This document shows positions 1-10,247 of a stretch of DNA of 64,000 nucleotides, piece after piece (the first letter of the stretch is position 1; the number at the start of each line of letters is the position of its first letter). A program made the translations under genes and the position numbers. A model generated the notes under the pieces. That model saw only the letters and a list, made by a program, of their open reading frames with translations. It searched no databases and was not told where the DNA came from. This stretch comes from Mycolicibacterium setense (lineage in GTDB: Bacteria > Actinomycetota > Actinomycetes > Mycobacteriales > Mycobacteriaceae): positions 1,054,001 through 1,118,000 of the forward strand of contig NZ_JTJW01000006.1 in assembly GCF_000805385.1 (NCBI RefSeq). The letters are read 5' to 3'.

Positions 1-3000
1 CCGTACGGCTTCACCGGAAGCAACTTCAGCATGGCGTCCGGACGTATCGCCTACGCGCTCGGCGCCACGGGACCCGCGTACACCGTGGATTCCGCCTGCT
101 CGTCAGGACTGCTCGCGGTCCACAGCGCATGCCGCAGCCTCCACGACGGCGAAAGTGACCTTGCGCTGGCCGGCGGAGTCAACGTGCTCCTTGAGCCACG
201 CAAGATGGCATCCGGTTCTGCGCAGGGAATGTTGTCGCCGACCGGTCGCTGCCACGCATTCGACGTGGATGCGGACGGCTTCGTCTCGGGCGAAGCGGTC
301 GGCATGGTCCTGCTGAAGCGACTGCCGGACGCCGAGCGGGACGGTGACCGGGTTCTCGCGGTCATCCGCGGTACCGCGGCCAACCAAGACGGGCGCACCG
401 TCAACATCGCCACCCCGTCACGGGACGCGCAGGTGGCCGTTTACCAGGCGGCGCTGGCGGCCGCAGCCACCGATCCGGCCACGATCGGGATGGTCGAAGC
501 GCACGGAACCGGTACCCCGGTCGGCGACCCGATCGAGTACGCCGGGCTGGCCCACGTCTACGGTACGGCCGGGCCGTGCGCGCTCGGTTCGGCGAAAACC
601 AATTTCGGCCACACCCAGTCGGCCTCGGGCGCTGTCAGCCTGATCAAGGCTGTGCTGGCCGTGCAGGAGGCGGTCGTTCCGCAGAGCCTGCATTTCAATC
701 GTCTGCCCGACCAGATGGCCGAGATCGGCACAAACCTGTTCGTGCCCCAGGCGAATGTGCCGTGGCCTGCGCCGGCCGGACACCCGAGACGAGCGGCTGT
801 GTCGTCGTACGGCCTTTCCGGAACCAACGTCCACGCCGTCCTCGAACAGGCACCGGCGCAGCAGCCCGCCGACACCGTCGTCGACGGCGGGGCCGAGAAA
901 CGTGCGCCTGCGGACGGCCCCAAGTTGTTCACCATCTCCTCGAGCTCGCCCGAGGCGCTCAGACAGACCGCGGGCCGGTTGGCCGACTGGGTCGCCGATC
1001 CGGCGAACGCAGGCGACCTCACCGATCTCGGCTACACGCTGGCTCGCCGACGCGGGCACCGCGACGTCCGGACCTCGGTACTGGCAGGCAGTTCGGAAGA
1101 ACTCGTCAAGGCATTTCGTGAGGTGGCCGACGGCGACGCCCCCTTCCAGCCCGCGGTCGCGGCCGGTGGACGCGGACCGGTCTGGGTTTTCTCCGGACAT
1201 GGATCGCAATGGGCCGGGATGGGCGCCTCTCCGCTGGCGGCCGAACCCGTCTTCGCAGCGACCGTGGCCGAACTTGAGCCGCTCATCGCCCGGGAGTCCG
1301 GGTTCTCGGTGACGGAGGCGATGTCGGCTGCCGAGGTCGTGACCGGGATGGACCGGGTACAGCCGACGGTCTTCGCGATGCAGGTCGCGCTGGCCGCCAC
1401 GATGAAGGCGTACGGAGTGAGCCCGGGCGCGGTGATCGGCCATTCGATGGGGGAGGCCGCGGCCGCCGTCGTCGCGGGTGCGCTCTCGGTCGAGGACGGC
1501 GTGAAGCTGATCTGCCGCCGCTCACGGTTGATGGCGCGCATCGCGGGATCCGGCGCGATGGCTTCGGTGGAACTGCCCGCGGCGCAGGTGCTTTCTGAAC
1601 TCGCGGCGCAGGGCGTCGGCGATGTCGTGCTGTCGGTGGTTGCCTCCCCGCAGTCGACGGTGGTCGGCGGGGCCACCGAGTCGATCCGAAACCTCGTGGC
1701 CGGTTGGGAGAAGCGGGGCCTGCTGGCCCGTGAGGTGGCGGTCGAGGTCGCCTCGCATTCGCCCCAGGTGGATCCGATCCTCGATGAGCTGGCCGACGAG
1801 TTGGCCGATTTGATCCCCATGGAGCCCACGGTTCCGTACTACTCGTCCACCCTGTACGACCCGCGCGAGGAACCCACCTGGGACGCGGATTACTGGGCCG
1901 ACAACCTGCGATACACCGTGCGGTTCGCCGCGGCGGTGCAGGCCGCGCTCGAAGACGGCTACCGCGTGTTCGGCGAACTGTCGCCGCACCCGCTGCTCAC
2001 CGTTGCCGTGGAACAGACGGCCCGCAGCCTGGACATGTCGACGGCGGTTCTGCCCGCCATGCGGCGCGAACAGGAGATGCCGTCGGGACTGCGCGGTTTC
2101 GTCGGCGCCCTTCATGATTCCGGTGCGGCCGTGGACTTCTCGGCCCTGTATCCCGATGGACGCCTGGTCGAGGCGCCGTTGCCCGCCTGGACCCACCGCA
2201 CCCTGATGCTCGCCCGGGCGGGCCAGGACCAGCTGGGCCACGGTGGTCACAGCGTCGCGGTCCACCCGCTGCTCGGCGCGCACATCCTGCTGCCCGAGGA
2301 CCAGGAACGTCATGTCTGGCAGGCGGATGTCGGCACCGCGGCGCAGCCATGGCTCGACGATCACCGGGTACACGATGTGGCGGCCCTGCCGGGCGCGGCC
2401 TATTGCGAGATGGCGTTGACCGCCGCCGCGGGTGTTCTCGGTGACGGCGCCGAGGTCACCGACCTCGCGTTCCACGACCTGCTCTTGCTCGACGAGCAGA
2501 CGGTGGTGTCGACGGTCGCGGCCGTCCTCGCCGATGGTGTTGCCGAATTCGGGATCGAGACAACCCGCGACGGTGAACGGGTCCGCCGCGCATCGGCCCG
2601 ACTGCAGGCCGGCGATGGTTCCCTTCCACAGAGTCGGGACATCGCCGTGTTGCTGGCCGCCCACGCCGACCGCGCCGACGGCGCCGAACTGCGGGAATCG
2701 TTTGCCGCACACGGCATCCAGTACGGTCCGGCATTCGCCGGGCTGGTCTCGGCGGGAACCGGAACCGGAGGTTCCGTCCTCGCCGAAGTCGCCCTGCCGC
2801 CGGCGCTTCGTTCGCAGCAGTCCGCATATTCGGTCCATCCGGCGCTTCTCGATGCCTGCTTCCAGGCGGTCGCCGTGCATCCCGCGATCGGTGACGATTC
2901 GACCGGGGCGTTGCTGCTGCCGCTGGGAGTGCGCCGGATTCGCGTGCACGCCGCCACCCGCCAGGCGCACTACTGCCTTGCGCAGGTGAGGAAGGTCGGC

Positions 3001-5853
3001 GAGGCGTCGGTCGAAGCGGATCTGGAAATTCTCGACGAGCACGGAGCCGTTCTCGTCACGATCGACGGACTGCGCCTGGGTTCGCACGCGGGAGCCTCGC
3101 AGCGCGATCACACGCTCAACAACCGCCTGCTGACCGTGGACTGGATTCAGCCGAGCCCGCCGAAGGCCGGCGACTTCGGCAACCGGTCGGTGTTGGTGAT
3201 CGACTCGAGCGAAGCGAGCAACCCGCTGTCGGCCGGCCTGGTGGCGGCGCTGACAGCGCACGGTGTCACCGCCACTCAGATGGTCTGGCCGAGCGGCGTC
3301 GGCGATGCCACGGCCCAAACCGCGCTCGAGGCGCACCTCGAGAACGAAAACGTCGGGGCCGTGGTGGTATTCGCAGGCAGCGAGCAGGGCGCCGGATCAG
3401 GCTCCGCGGCGGTGTCCCAGGGCGCCGACGAGGTTCGTCGGCTGGTGCACATCGCCCGCCTGTTGCCCGAAGCGTCTGGTGCGCCCCGGCTGTACCTGCT
3501 GACTCGGAACGCACAGTCCGTGGTCGACGGTGACGAGGCCAACCTCGCCCAGGCCGGCTTGCGCGGCTTGATCCGGGTGATCGGCGTCGAGCACCCGCAT
3601 CTGCATCCGACGATGATCGATCTCGACGGCCGCCCGGATTCCGAGCAGCTGGCCGCCCAGTTGCTGTCGGAATCCGAAGAGGACGAGACGGCTTGGCGTG
3701 ACGGGGTTTTCTACGCGGCTCGGCTCAATCTCAGCCCGTTGGGGTCGGAGGACTTCCGGTCCACCGTGGTGGACCACCAGCGCGACGGGGTCCGACTGCA
3801 GATCCGTACCCCCGGAGACCTGCAGTCGCTGGAACTCGCCGCCGTGGATCGGGTGGAGCCGGGTCCCGGGCAGATCGAGGTCGCGGTGCGCGCATCGAAC
3901 CTCAACTTCGCCGATGTGCTTGTGGCACTGGGGCGGTACCCCAGTTTCGAGGGACGCATGCCCCAGTTGGGTGCCGATTACGCCGGTGAGGTCGTGGCGG
4001 TCGGACCTGGTGTGACCGAGCACGAGGTGGGCGACCTGGTCGCCGGCATCTCCACCAACGGCGCCTGGGCGACCTACATCACCTGCGACGCCAACCTCGC
4101 GGTCGCCCTGCCGTCGTCGTTGACGCCCGGTCAGGCGGCCGCGGTGCCCAGCGCGCACGCCACCGCGTGGTACAGCCTGCACAACCTGGCGAGAATCTCC
4201 TCGCGCGACAAGGTGCTGATTCACTCCGCCACCGGTGGGGTGGGCCAGGCCGCGATTGCGATCGCCCGTGCGGCAGGGGCCGAGATCTATGCCACCGCCG
4301 GAAGTCCGCATCGGCGAGAGCTTTTGCGCGGCATGGGGATAACCCATGTGTACGACTCTCGCAGCATCGATTTCGCGGACGAGATCCGGAAGGATACGGA
4401 CGGCTACGGCGTCGACGTCGTACTCAACTCACTACCGGGCGCCGCGCAGCGGGCCGGGTTGGAACTGCTCTCGTTCGGAGGGCGTTTCGTCGAGATCGGC
4501 AAGCGTGACATCTACGGAGACACCCGGCTCGGATTGTTCCCGTTCCGGCGCAATCTGGCGTTCTACGCAGTGGATCTGGCGTTGTTGACGCTCACCGATC
4601 CCAACACCGTGCGTGACCTGTTGACCACGATCTACCAGCACATCGCTGACGGTGTCCTGCCTGCACCCGAGACCACCCACTATCCGCTGACCGACGGTGC
4701 CACTGCGATCCGCGTGATGGGTGCCGCCGAGCACACCGGAAAACTGGTGCTGGATGTGCCGCGCATCGGTCAGGACCCCGCCGTGGTTCCCCCGTCGGAA
4801 GTCAAGACCTTCCGCGCCGACGGTTCCTACATCGTCACCGGCGGTCTGAGCGGTCTCGGGCTGTTCCTCGCCGAGAAGATGACCGAAGCAGGTTGCGGGC
4901 GCATCGTTCTCAACGGGCGATCGGCACCCGGGCCCGCGGCGCAGTCGGCGCTGCGACGCATGCGATCGCACGGTGTCGAGGTCGAAGTGGAGTGCGGTGA
5001 CATCGCCGACCCGGCGACTGCCAGGCGACTGGTGGCGGCGGCGACGGCCACCGGCCTTCCGCTGCGCGGCGTCCTGCACGCGGCCGCGGTGGTCGAGGAC
5101 GCGACATTGAACTCGATCACCGACGAACTCATCGAGCGTGACTGGGCACCGAAGGTCCGGGGTGCGTGGAACCTTCACGAATCGACGACGGGTCAACCGC
5201 TGGACTGGTTCTGCTCGTTCTCCTCGGCGGCGGCCCTGGTCGGCTCACCGGGGCAGGGGGCGTACGCGTCGGCCAACAGCTGGCTGGATGCCTTCGCCCA
5301 CTGGCGCAAAGCCCAGGGGCTGCCCGCGACGGCGATCGCATGGGGAGCCTGGTCCGAGATCGGGCAGGGCCAGAATCTGGCGCAGGATGCGGCCATGGCG
5401 ATCCAGCCCGACGACGGCGCCTACGCGTTCGACTCGCTGCTCCGGCACGACCGCACTCACACCGGGTACGCGCCGGTCGCGGGTGCGCCATGGCTGGCAT
5501 CGTTCGCACAGACCCGGCCGTTCGCCGAAGCGTTCCGGAACCTCGACAAGGGGCGTGCGGGGGGCAGCCAGTTCCTCGCCGAATTGCGGTCGATACCAAC
5601 CGAAGAATGGTCGGCGCGGCTGCGCAGGCTCATCTCGGACGCGATCAGCCTGATTCTGCGGCGTTCGGTCGATCCCGACCGCCCGTTGTCGGAGTACGGG
5701 CTGGATTCCCTCGGCAATCTCGAGCTGCGTACCCGGATCGAAAACGAGACCGGCATTCGCATCAGCCCGATGGGTATCACCACCATTCGGGCCCTTGCCG
5801 AGAGCCTGACCGAAACGTTGGCCACCGAAGCAACTGCTTCGACACCATCCTGA
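1..5853 (+). CDS. pks5: Mas/Pks5-like iterative type I polyketide synthase (5' end outside window)
   Basis: The reading frame is open from base 1, so the start and part of the KS domain lie to the left. Domains run KS-AT-DH-ER-KR-ACP. Numbering from the Met at base 31, the KS Cys is C23 in DSACSSG and its His residues are in VEAHGTGT and KTNFGHT. The AT has GHSMGE (Ser472) and a VASHS motif, which fits methylmalonyl-CoA. The DH His is about H778 in [13 protein letters not shown]. The ER has [12 protein letters not shown], the KR has GGLSGLG, and the ACP Ser is about S1893 in YGLDSLG. This is the complete reducing set of mycocerosic-type synthases that build multimethyl-branched fatty acids. 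The following papA and FAAL genes point to an acyltrehalose or LOS-type lipid. The family is certain; the exact product is inferred. Confidence 0.95.
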   Translation, partial: PYGFTGSNFSMASGRIAYALGATGPAYTVDSACSSGLLAVHSACRSLHDGESDLALAGGVNVLLEPRKMASGSAQGMLSPTGRCHAFDVDADGFVSGEAVGMVLLKRLPDAERDGDRVLAVIRGTAANQDGRTVNIATPSRDAQVAVYQAALAAAATDPATIGMVEAHGTGTPVGDPIEYAGLAHVYGTAGPCALGSAKTNFGHTQSASGAVSLIKAVLAVQEAVVPQSLHFNRLPDQMAEIGTNLFVPQANVPWPAPAGHPRRAAVSSYGLSGTNVHAVLEQAPAQQPADTVVDGGAEKRAPADGPKLFTISSSSPEALRQTAGRLADWVADPANAGDLTDLGYTLARRRGHRDVRTSVLAGSSEELVKAFREVADGDAPFQPAVAAGGRGPVWVFSGHGSQWAGMGASPLAAEPVFAATVAELEPLIARESGFSVTEAMSAAEVVTGMDRVQPTVFAMQVALAATMKAYGVSPGAVIGHSMGEAAAAVVAGALSVEDGVKLICRRSRLMARIAGSGAMASVELPAAQVLSELAAQGVGDVVLSVVASPQSTVVGGATESIRNLVAGWEKRGLLAREVAVEVASHSPQVDPILDELADELADLIPMEPTVPYYSSTLYDPREEPTWDADYWADNLRYTVRFAAAVQAALEDGYRVFGELSPHPLLTVAVEQTARSLDMSTAVLPAMRREQEMPSGLRGFVGALHDSGAAVDFSALYPDGRLVEAPLPAWTHRTLMLARAGQDQLGHGGHSVAVHPLLGAHILLPEDQERHVWQADVGTAAQPWLDDHRVHDVAALPGAAYCEMALTAAAGVLGDGAEVTDLAFHDLLLLDEQTVVSTVAAVLADGVAEFGIETTRDGERVRRASARLQAGDGSLPQSRDIAVLLAAHADRADGAELRESFAAHGIQYGPAFAGLVSAGTGTGGSVLAEVALPPALRSQQSAYSVHPALLDACFQAVAVHPAIGDDSTGALLLPLGVRRIRVHAATRQAHYCLAQVRKVGEASVEADLEILDEHGAVLVTIDGLRLGSHAGASQRDHTLNNRLLTVDWIQPSPPKAGDFGNRSVLVIDSSEASNPLSAGLVAALTAHGVTATQMVWPSGVGDATAQTALEAHLENENVGAVVVFAGSEQGAGSGSAAVSQGADEVRRLVHIARLLPEASGAPRLYLLTRNAQSVVDGDEANLAQAGLRGLIRVIGVEHPHLHPTMIDLDGRPDSEQLAAQLLSESEEDETAWRDGVFYAARLNLSPLGSEDFRSTVVDHQRDGVRLQIRTPGDLQSLELAAVDRVEPGPGQIEVAVRASNLNFADVLVALGRYPSFEGRMPQLGADYAGEVVAVGPGVTEHEVGDLVAGISTNGAWATYITCDANLAVALPSSLTPGQAAAVPSAHATAWYSLHNLARISSRDKVLIHSATGGVGQAAIAIARAAGAEIYATAGSPHRRELLRGMGITHVYDSRSIDFADEIRKDTDGYGVDVVLNSLPGAAQRAGLELLSFGGRFVEIGKRDIYGDTRLGLFPFRRNLAFYAVDLALLTLTDPNTVRDLLTTIYQHIADGVLPAPETTHYPLTDGATAIRVMGAAEHTGKLVLDVPRIGQDPAVVPPSEVKTFRADGSYIVTGGLSGLGLFLAEKMTEAGCGRIVLNGRSAPGPAAQSALRRMRSHGVEVEVECGDIADPATARRLVAAATATGLPLRGVLHAAAVVEDATLNSITDELIERDWAPKVRGAWNLHESTTGQPLDWFCSFSSAAALVGSPGQGAYASANSWLDAFAHWRKAQGLPATAIAWGAWSEIGQGQNLAQDAAMAIQPDDGAYAFDSLLRHDRTHTGYAPVAGAPWLASFAQTRPFAEAFRNLDKGRAGGSQFLAELRSIPTEEWSARLRRLISDAISLILRRSVDPDRPLSEYGLDSLGNLELRTRIENETGIRISPMGITTIRALAESLTETLATEATASTPS

Positions 5854-5880
5854 TGATCCGGAAGTAGGGCTAGGAGACAC

Positions 5881-7332
5881 ATGGTCGCCTTCGAAGCAAT
5901 CCACGACTGGGTCGATGCGCCGGGCACGGTCGTCTCGTGGGAGCCCTCGGCTGCGACGCTGGCCAAGATCGCCGAGGCCCCGATCAGCACGGTGCCGGTC
6001 AGCTATCAGCAGTCGCAGCATCTGCACGCCTACCGCGAGCACGCCGCGAAGGGCCGCAACATGGCGCGGTTGAACATTCCGTCGTGGAACATCGCCGGAC
6101 AGTGCGACATTCGCGCCATGACGCACGTCATCAACGCCTACCTGCGGCGGCATGACACGTTCCACAGCCGCTTCGAAGACGACGGTGCGGGCGGATTCGT
6201 CCGCCGCACGTTGACCAACGCCCGCGATATCAGGTTCACCCCGAAGAAGCTCGACGAAATGGCTGCCGAGGAATGGCGGGCACACCTGCTCGCCACGCCG
6301 GATCCGCTGCAGTGGGACTGCTTTCGCTTCGGGATCATCCAGCGAGCGGACCACTTCACGTTCTACTTGAGCGTCGATCACGTCCACGCGGACGCGATGT
6401 TCATGGGGGCCCTGTTCGTCGAGATCCACATGATGTACGCGGCTTTGGTCGGCGGTGGCGCACCGTTGCAGCTGCCGGAGGCCGGCAGCTATCACGATTA
6501 CTGCATCCGTCAGCACGAGTACACGACAGCGCTCACGGTGGATTCGCCCGAGGTACGGGCGTGGATCGAGTTCGCCGAGGACAATTCCGGCACGCTGCCG
6601 AAGTTCCCGCTGCCTCTCGGCGACAACGCGGAGGCCTGTGGCGGCGCGCTGCTGACGGTGCAACTGCTCGACGACGATCAGACCGAGCGTTTCGAAGCCG
6701 TGTGCGCCGCGGAGGGCACCCGGTTCAGCGGTGGGGTCTTCGCCTGTGCCGCAATGGCTGATCACAAGATCACCGGTGCGGGGATGTACCACGTGATCAC
6801 ACCCACGACCACCCGCAGAACGCCGGCCGAGTACATGACCACCGGATGGTTCACCGGGCTGGTGCCGATCAGTGTGCCGGTGGCGGGATCGTCGTTCGGC
6901 GCCATCGCGCGGGCCGCGCAGGAATCGTTCGACTCGCGCATCGATCTCGCGAATGTGCCGTTCGAGCGGGTTCTGGAGCTCGGCGCCCAGGCCGGCGTAC
7001 GCAAGCCGACCTCTGGCGTGCCCATGCTGTCGTACCTGGATGCGGGGCTGCCGCCGCTGTCGCCCGCGATCATCGCGGAGTGGAATCAGCTCAACGGTCG
7101 CGTCTTCGCCGATGCGGGTGATGCACACCAGGTCGGGATGTGGGTGAACCGGCTGGGTAGAGGAACCACCGTTACGGTCGCCTACCCGAACAACGCGGTC
7201 GCCCGTGAGTCGGCGTTGCGGTACGTCGAGGCGATGAAGGCCGAGTATCTCGATGTCGTGGCCGGACGTGTGGGCACCGTGTCGAGCAGCCCGCTGCCCA
7301 GGCTCGCGGCACTGAGCTCGACGGTGAGTTGA
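5881..7332 (+). CDS. PapA-type acyltransferase (PapA1/2/3-like)
   Basis: 483 aa. It belongs to the condensation/PapA superfamily that moves acyl chains from a PKS or CoA onto trehalose-type acceptors. The catalytic motif is HVHADA (H167, D171), with Ala where other family members have Gly; a lone HxxxD is also found in trehalose-acylating PapA proteins. The start is supported by AGGAGA at 5872-5877. It lies 27 nt behind the PKS stop, so it is probably co-transcribed and uses the PKS product. It differs from the three shorter PapA-like proteins nearby, which share a SPLPFGRHRW block that it lacks. Confidence 0.85.
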   Translation: MVAFEAIHDWVDAPGTVVSWEPSAATLAKIAEAPISTVPVSYQQSQHLHAYREHAAKGRNMARLNIPSWNIAGQCDIRAMTHVINAYLRRHDTFHSRFEDDGAGGFVRRTLTNARDIRFTPKKLDEMAAEEWRAHLLATPDPLQWDCFRFGIIQRADHFTFYLSVDHVHADAMFMGALFVEIHMMYAALVGGGAPLQLPEAGSYHDYCIRQHEYTTALTVDSPEVRAWIEFAEDNSGTLPKFPLPLGDNAEACGGALLTVQLLDDDQTERFEAVCAAEGTRFSGGVFACAAMADHKITGAGMYHVITPTTTRRTPAEYMTTGWFTGLVPISVPVAGSSFGAIARAAQESFDSRIDLANVPFERVLELGAQAGVRKPTSGVPMLSYLDAGLPPLSPAIIAEWNQLNGRVFADAGDAHQVGMWVNRLGRGTTVTVAYPNNAVARESALRYVEAMKAEYLDVVAGRVGTVSSSPLPRLAALSSTVS

Positions 7333-7356
7333 TCGGTGGGGCAGGAGGTTCGATCA

Positions 7357-8769
7357 GTGGCAGTGCTAAACGGGTCACCGGACGCGACCGTCGGCTCCGT
7401 GGGAGTTGAATCCGCGGTGCACCAGGACAACCGCCTGTCCTACACCGACCAGGCCATGTTCCTGGCGCTGCGCGCGACGGGCGAAGAATCGATGGCTCAG
7501 CTGGTGTGGGTGTACGAGCGCCCGGTAGACCTCGATGCGGTGCGAAAGCTGCACGAGAACCTCGGCTTCGGGCTCTTCGGCCGGCGCATCGAAACCTCGC
7601 CGCTACCGTTCGGCCGGCATCGCTGGGTCGCCGCTACGGGTCCGGCGGCACCGTTGGACATCGAACAGTCCGCGCGTCCGCGAACCGAACTCACGGACTG
7701 GGCCGACGAGCGGGCAGGTCTGCCGATCGACCCGGAGACCGGCCCCGGCTGGCGGCTCGGGGTGCTGCCGATGACCGACGGATCCACCGCCATCAGTCTC
7801 GAGATATCGCACTGCCTCACCGACGGCATGGGTGCGGTCCTCACGATCACCGATGCCATGAAGGGCGTCCGGCGGGAGCTCGGGTACCCGGAGCCGCGAT
7901 CTCGAAGCACGGCGCGTGCGCTGAAAACCGATGCCCGCGAAACCCTTCGGAGCCTGCCCGAGGTAGCCCGGACGGTGGCGAAGACAGTGCGGCTGGCGTA
8001 CCGCCGTCGCAACGACATCAGCCGGTCGGCGCCGCCACCACCGGTCGCGTACGCCGGTGATCCCGACGTCGAAGTGCTGGTTCCGGCCATATCGGTGTTC
8101 GTCGACCTCGACGAATGGGATCGCCGCGCAGAGGAACTGCAAGGCAATTCGCATTCACTGCTTGCCGGTTTCGCGGCAAGGCTCGGCGCGCGGCTGGGGC
8201 GACAGCGGCTCGACGACGGTGCGGTCAGCCTGCTGATTCCCATCGCCGATCGGGCGGAGAACGACACGCGTGCCAACGCGGTCTCCTTGGACAGCATCGC
8301 GGTGAATCCCGCACCGGTGACGACAGATCTGTCCGACGCGAGGGCAGCGATCCGGGCAGGCTTCAAGAAGCGCCGGGATGAACCCGACGAGTCGCTCGAA
8401 CTGCTCCCGCTGATTCCGTTCGTGCCGAAGATCGCCGTGAGACGAGGCGCCGACGTGCTGTTCGGCTTCGCCGATCTACCGGTCTCCTGCACGAATCTCG
8501 GCGATCTGGACCCGGCTCTGGGCCGCGCCGACGGCAACGACTGCGCGTACCTGATGCTGCGGGGTGTCAACGGAAGGATCCCACGGAAATTGCTGGAACA
8601 GCGGCGTGGGCTGCTGACTGTGGCATCGGGCCGCATCGGCGGTCAGATCTCCATCACGGTGGTGGGTTACGAGCCCGGCGCGGTGAACACCAAGCAGAGC
8701 TTGCGTGACCATGTCGTACACGTGTTGGGCGAGTTCGGCTTGACCGGTATTCGGCAGGCCGAGGGCTGA
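7357..8769 (+). CDS. PapA-like acyltransferase, copy 2
   Basis: 470 aa from the GTG at 7357. AGGAGG (7343-7348) sits 8 nt before it, so it is preferred over the in-frame GTG at 7336. It has the full condensation-type motif HCLTDG (H152, D156, G157). It shares blocks with the next gene and with the copy at 14609: DNRLSYTDQAMF near the N terminus, SPLPFGRHRW, PIDPETGPGW, and a Cys-containing CTNLGDLDPA near residue 375. It is likely an acyltransferase esterifying the lipid head group. Which hydroxyl each paralog acylates cannot be read from sequence. Confidence 0.82.
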   Translation: MAVLNGSPDATVGSVGVESAVHQDNRLSYTDQAMFLALRATGEESMAQLVWVYERPVDLDAVRKLHENLGFGLFGRRIETSPLPFGRHRWVAATGPAAPLDIEQSARPRTELTDWADERAGLPIDPETGPGWRLGVLPMTDGSTAISLEISHCLTDGMGAVLTITDAMKGVRRELGYPEPRSRSTARALKTDARETLRSLPEVARTVAKTVRLAYRRRNDISRSAPPPPVAYAGDPDVEVLVPAISVFVDLDEWDRRAEELQGNSHSLLAGFAARLGARLGRQRLDDGAVSLLIPIADRAENDTRANAVSLDSIAVNPAPVTTDLSDARAAIRAGFKKRRDEPDESLELLPLIPFVPKIAVRRGADVLFGFADLPVSCTNLGDLDPALGRADGNDCAYLMLRGVNGRIPRKLLEQRRGLLTVASGRIGGQISITVVGYEPGAVNTKQSLRDHVVHVLGEFGLTGIRQAEG

Positions 8770-8772
8770 CCG

Positions 8773-10143
8773 ATGCGCGACGCGAACACCATTACGGCAC
8801 AAGATAATCGGCTGGCCTATCTGGACCAGGCGATGTTCGACGCGATGCGGGCGGGCAACCGTGCGCAACTCATGCAATGTCTGTGGATCTACGAACACCC
8901 CGTGGATCTCGATGCCCTGCGGCGGTTTCACCATCATCTGGGCGGGACGTTCGCCGGCCGACTGGTCGAGCGGTCACCGCTGCCCTTCGGCAGGCACCGA
9001 TGGATCTCTGTACCCGGCACAGATCTGGCCATGGACGTCGAAGCCGAGCCGAGACCCCGGGCCGATCTCAGCGATTGGACCGACGAGCAGGCCGCTCGGC
9101 CGATCGACCCCGAACGGGGACCGGGCTGGCGACTCGCCGTACTTCCGATGACGGACGGTTCGACGGCGGTGAGCCTGGTGGCGTCGCACTGCATGGCCGA
9201 TGGTGTCGCGGGCATCGTCTCGGTGATATGTGCGGCCAAGGGCGAACCGCTGAATTTCGGCTATCCGCCGGCCCGTTCGAAGACGGTTCGGGCCTGGCTG
9301 CGCGCCGCCCGCACGGATCTTGTGGCGACCGCTCGTGACCTGCCGGAAGTCTTCCGCACCGTTGGGGCCGCTGCGAGGTTGATCATCCGGCGCCGCGACG
9401 AGCTGGCTGCTCCGGCCGCGGCCGAGACCACCGGTCAAGGCGGTGGCGAACGCGTGGTGACCGTGCCGGCGATATCGCTGTTCATCGATGTCGAGCAGTG
9501 GGATGCTCGCGCGAAATCGCTTGGCGGAAACACCTATTCGATGCTCGCCGGATTCGCAGCACGACTCGGTGCGCGGATGGAACGGCAGGGCGGTGAGGAC
9601 GGCTCGGTCAACCTGCTGCTCGCGTTGAGCGACCGCGGCCTGGACGACACCCGTGCCAACGCCATGACCATCGGCAACGTCGGTGTAGATCCCACCACGG
9701 TGACCTCCGATCTCTCACCTGCCCGGGCATCGATCAGAGCCGCGATCGCGGAGCGGCGGGACACACCGGACGAGGCCGCGCTGTTCATGCCGCTGATTCC
9801 GTTCGTCCCGAAACGCGCGATGACCCGGTTGTCGGACGCCTTCGTCGGCGCGGCAGGCCTGCCGGTGTCCTGCTCGAACATGGGGGAGCTGGATCCGGCA
9901 TTCAGCAGGGTCGACGGCACCGACGCCGAGTACGTGGTGATGCGCGGGATCGACCAGAATGTCATCGAACGCGACATCGTCCGCGCCGGAGGACATCTGG
10001 TCCTGGTGTCCGGAAGGCTCGGCGCAAAGGTCTCGATCTCCATAGTCGGCTACCAGCCCGGTGCCGAGAATACGAAGGCCTGGCTCCGCGCCCTTGCCAC
10101 AGAGGTTTTGGGCGAGTTCGACCTCACCGGGACGGTCGTCTGA
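8773..10143 (+). CDS. PapA-like acyltransferase, copy 3
   Basis: 456 aa, starting 3 nt after the previous stop, so translation is probably coupled. The catalytic motif is HCMADG (H139, D143, G144). It is a clear paralog of the gene before it: QDNRLAYLDQAMFDAMRAG, SPLPFGRHRW, PIDPERGPGW and CSNMGELDPAF recur in the same order. The tandem copies suggest stepwise acylation of one acceptor. Nothing in the sequence indicates loss of activity. Confidence 0.82.
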   Translation: MRDANTITAQDNRLAYLDQAMFDAMRAGNRAQLMQCLWIYEHPVDLDALRRFHHHLGGTFAGRLVERSPLPFGRHRWISVPGTDLAMDVEAEPRPRADLSDWTDEQAARPIDPERGPGWRLAVLPMTDGSTAVSLVASHCMADGVAGIVSVICAAKGEPLNFGYPPARSKTVRAWLRAARTDLVATARDLPEVFRTVGAAARLIIRRRDELAAPAAAETTGQGGGERVVTVPAISLFIDVEQWDARAKSLGGNTYSMLAGFAARLGARMERQGGEDGSVNLLLALSDRGLDDTRANAMTIGNVGVDPTTVTSDLSPARASIRAAIAERRDTPDEAALFMPLIPFVPKRAMTRLSDAFVGAAGLPVSCSNMGELDPAFSRVDGTDAEYVVMRGIDQNVIERDIVRAGGHLVLVSGRLGAKVSISIVGYQPGAENTKAWLRALATEVLGEFDLTGTVV

Positions 10144-10247
10144 TGGCAACAGAACCAATATCCGCGACACGCCGTTGCGGTCTGGATATCACCACATCGA
10201 CAGGTCTGCGAGTGCATTCCGTCGAGCACGAAAGGTATTTCACGTGA
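10143..10247 (+). CDS. possible 34-codon small ORF bridging papA and fadD
   Basis: The papA stop TGA overlaps an ATG (TGATG at 10141-10145). The frame then runs 34 codons to a TGA at 10245-10247, which overlaps the GTG start of the FAAL gene (GTGA). Both junctions look like coupled starts. Against it, only 18 of 34 third positions are G or C, far below the neighbours, and no known domain is visible. It may be a chance frame in a leader or promoter stretch, so it is listed with low confidence. Confidence 0.2.
   Translation: MATEPISATRRCGLDITTSTGLRVHSVEHERYFT

Noticed and set aside
7336..7356. GTG at 7336 as the papA copy 2 start
   Set aside because: The GTG at 7357 has AGGAGG at ideal spacing; the earlier one does not.
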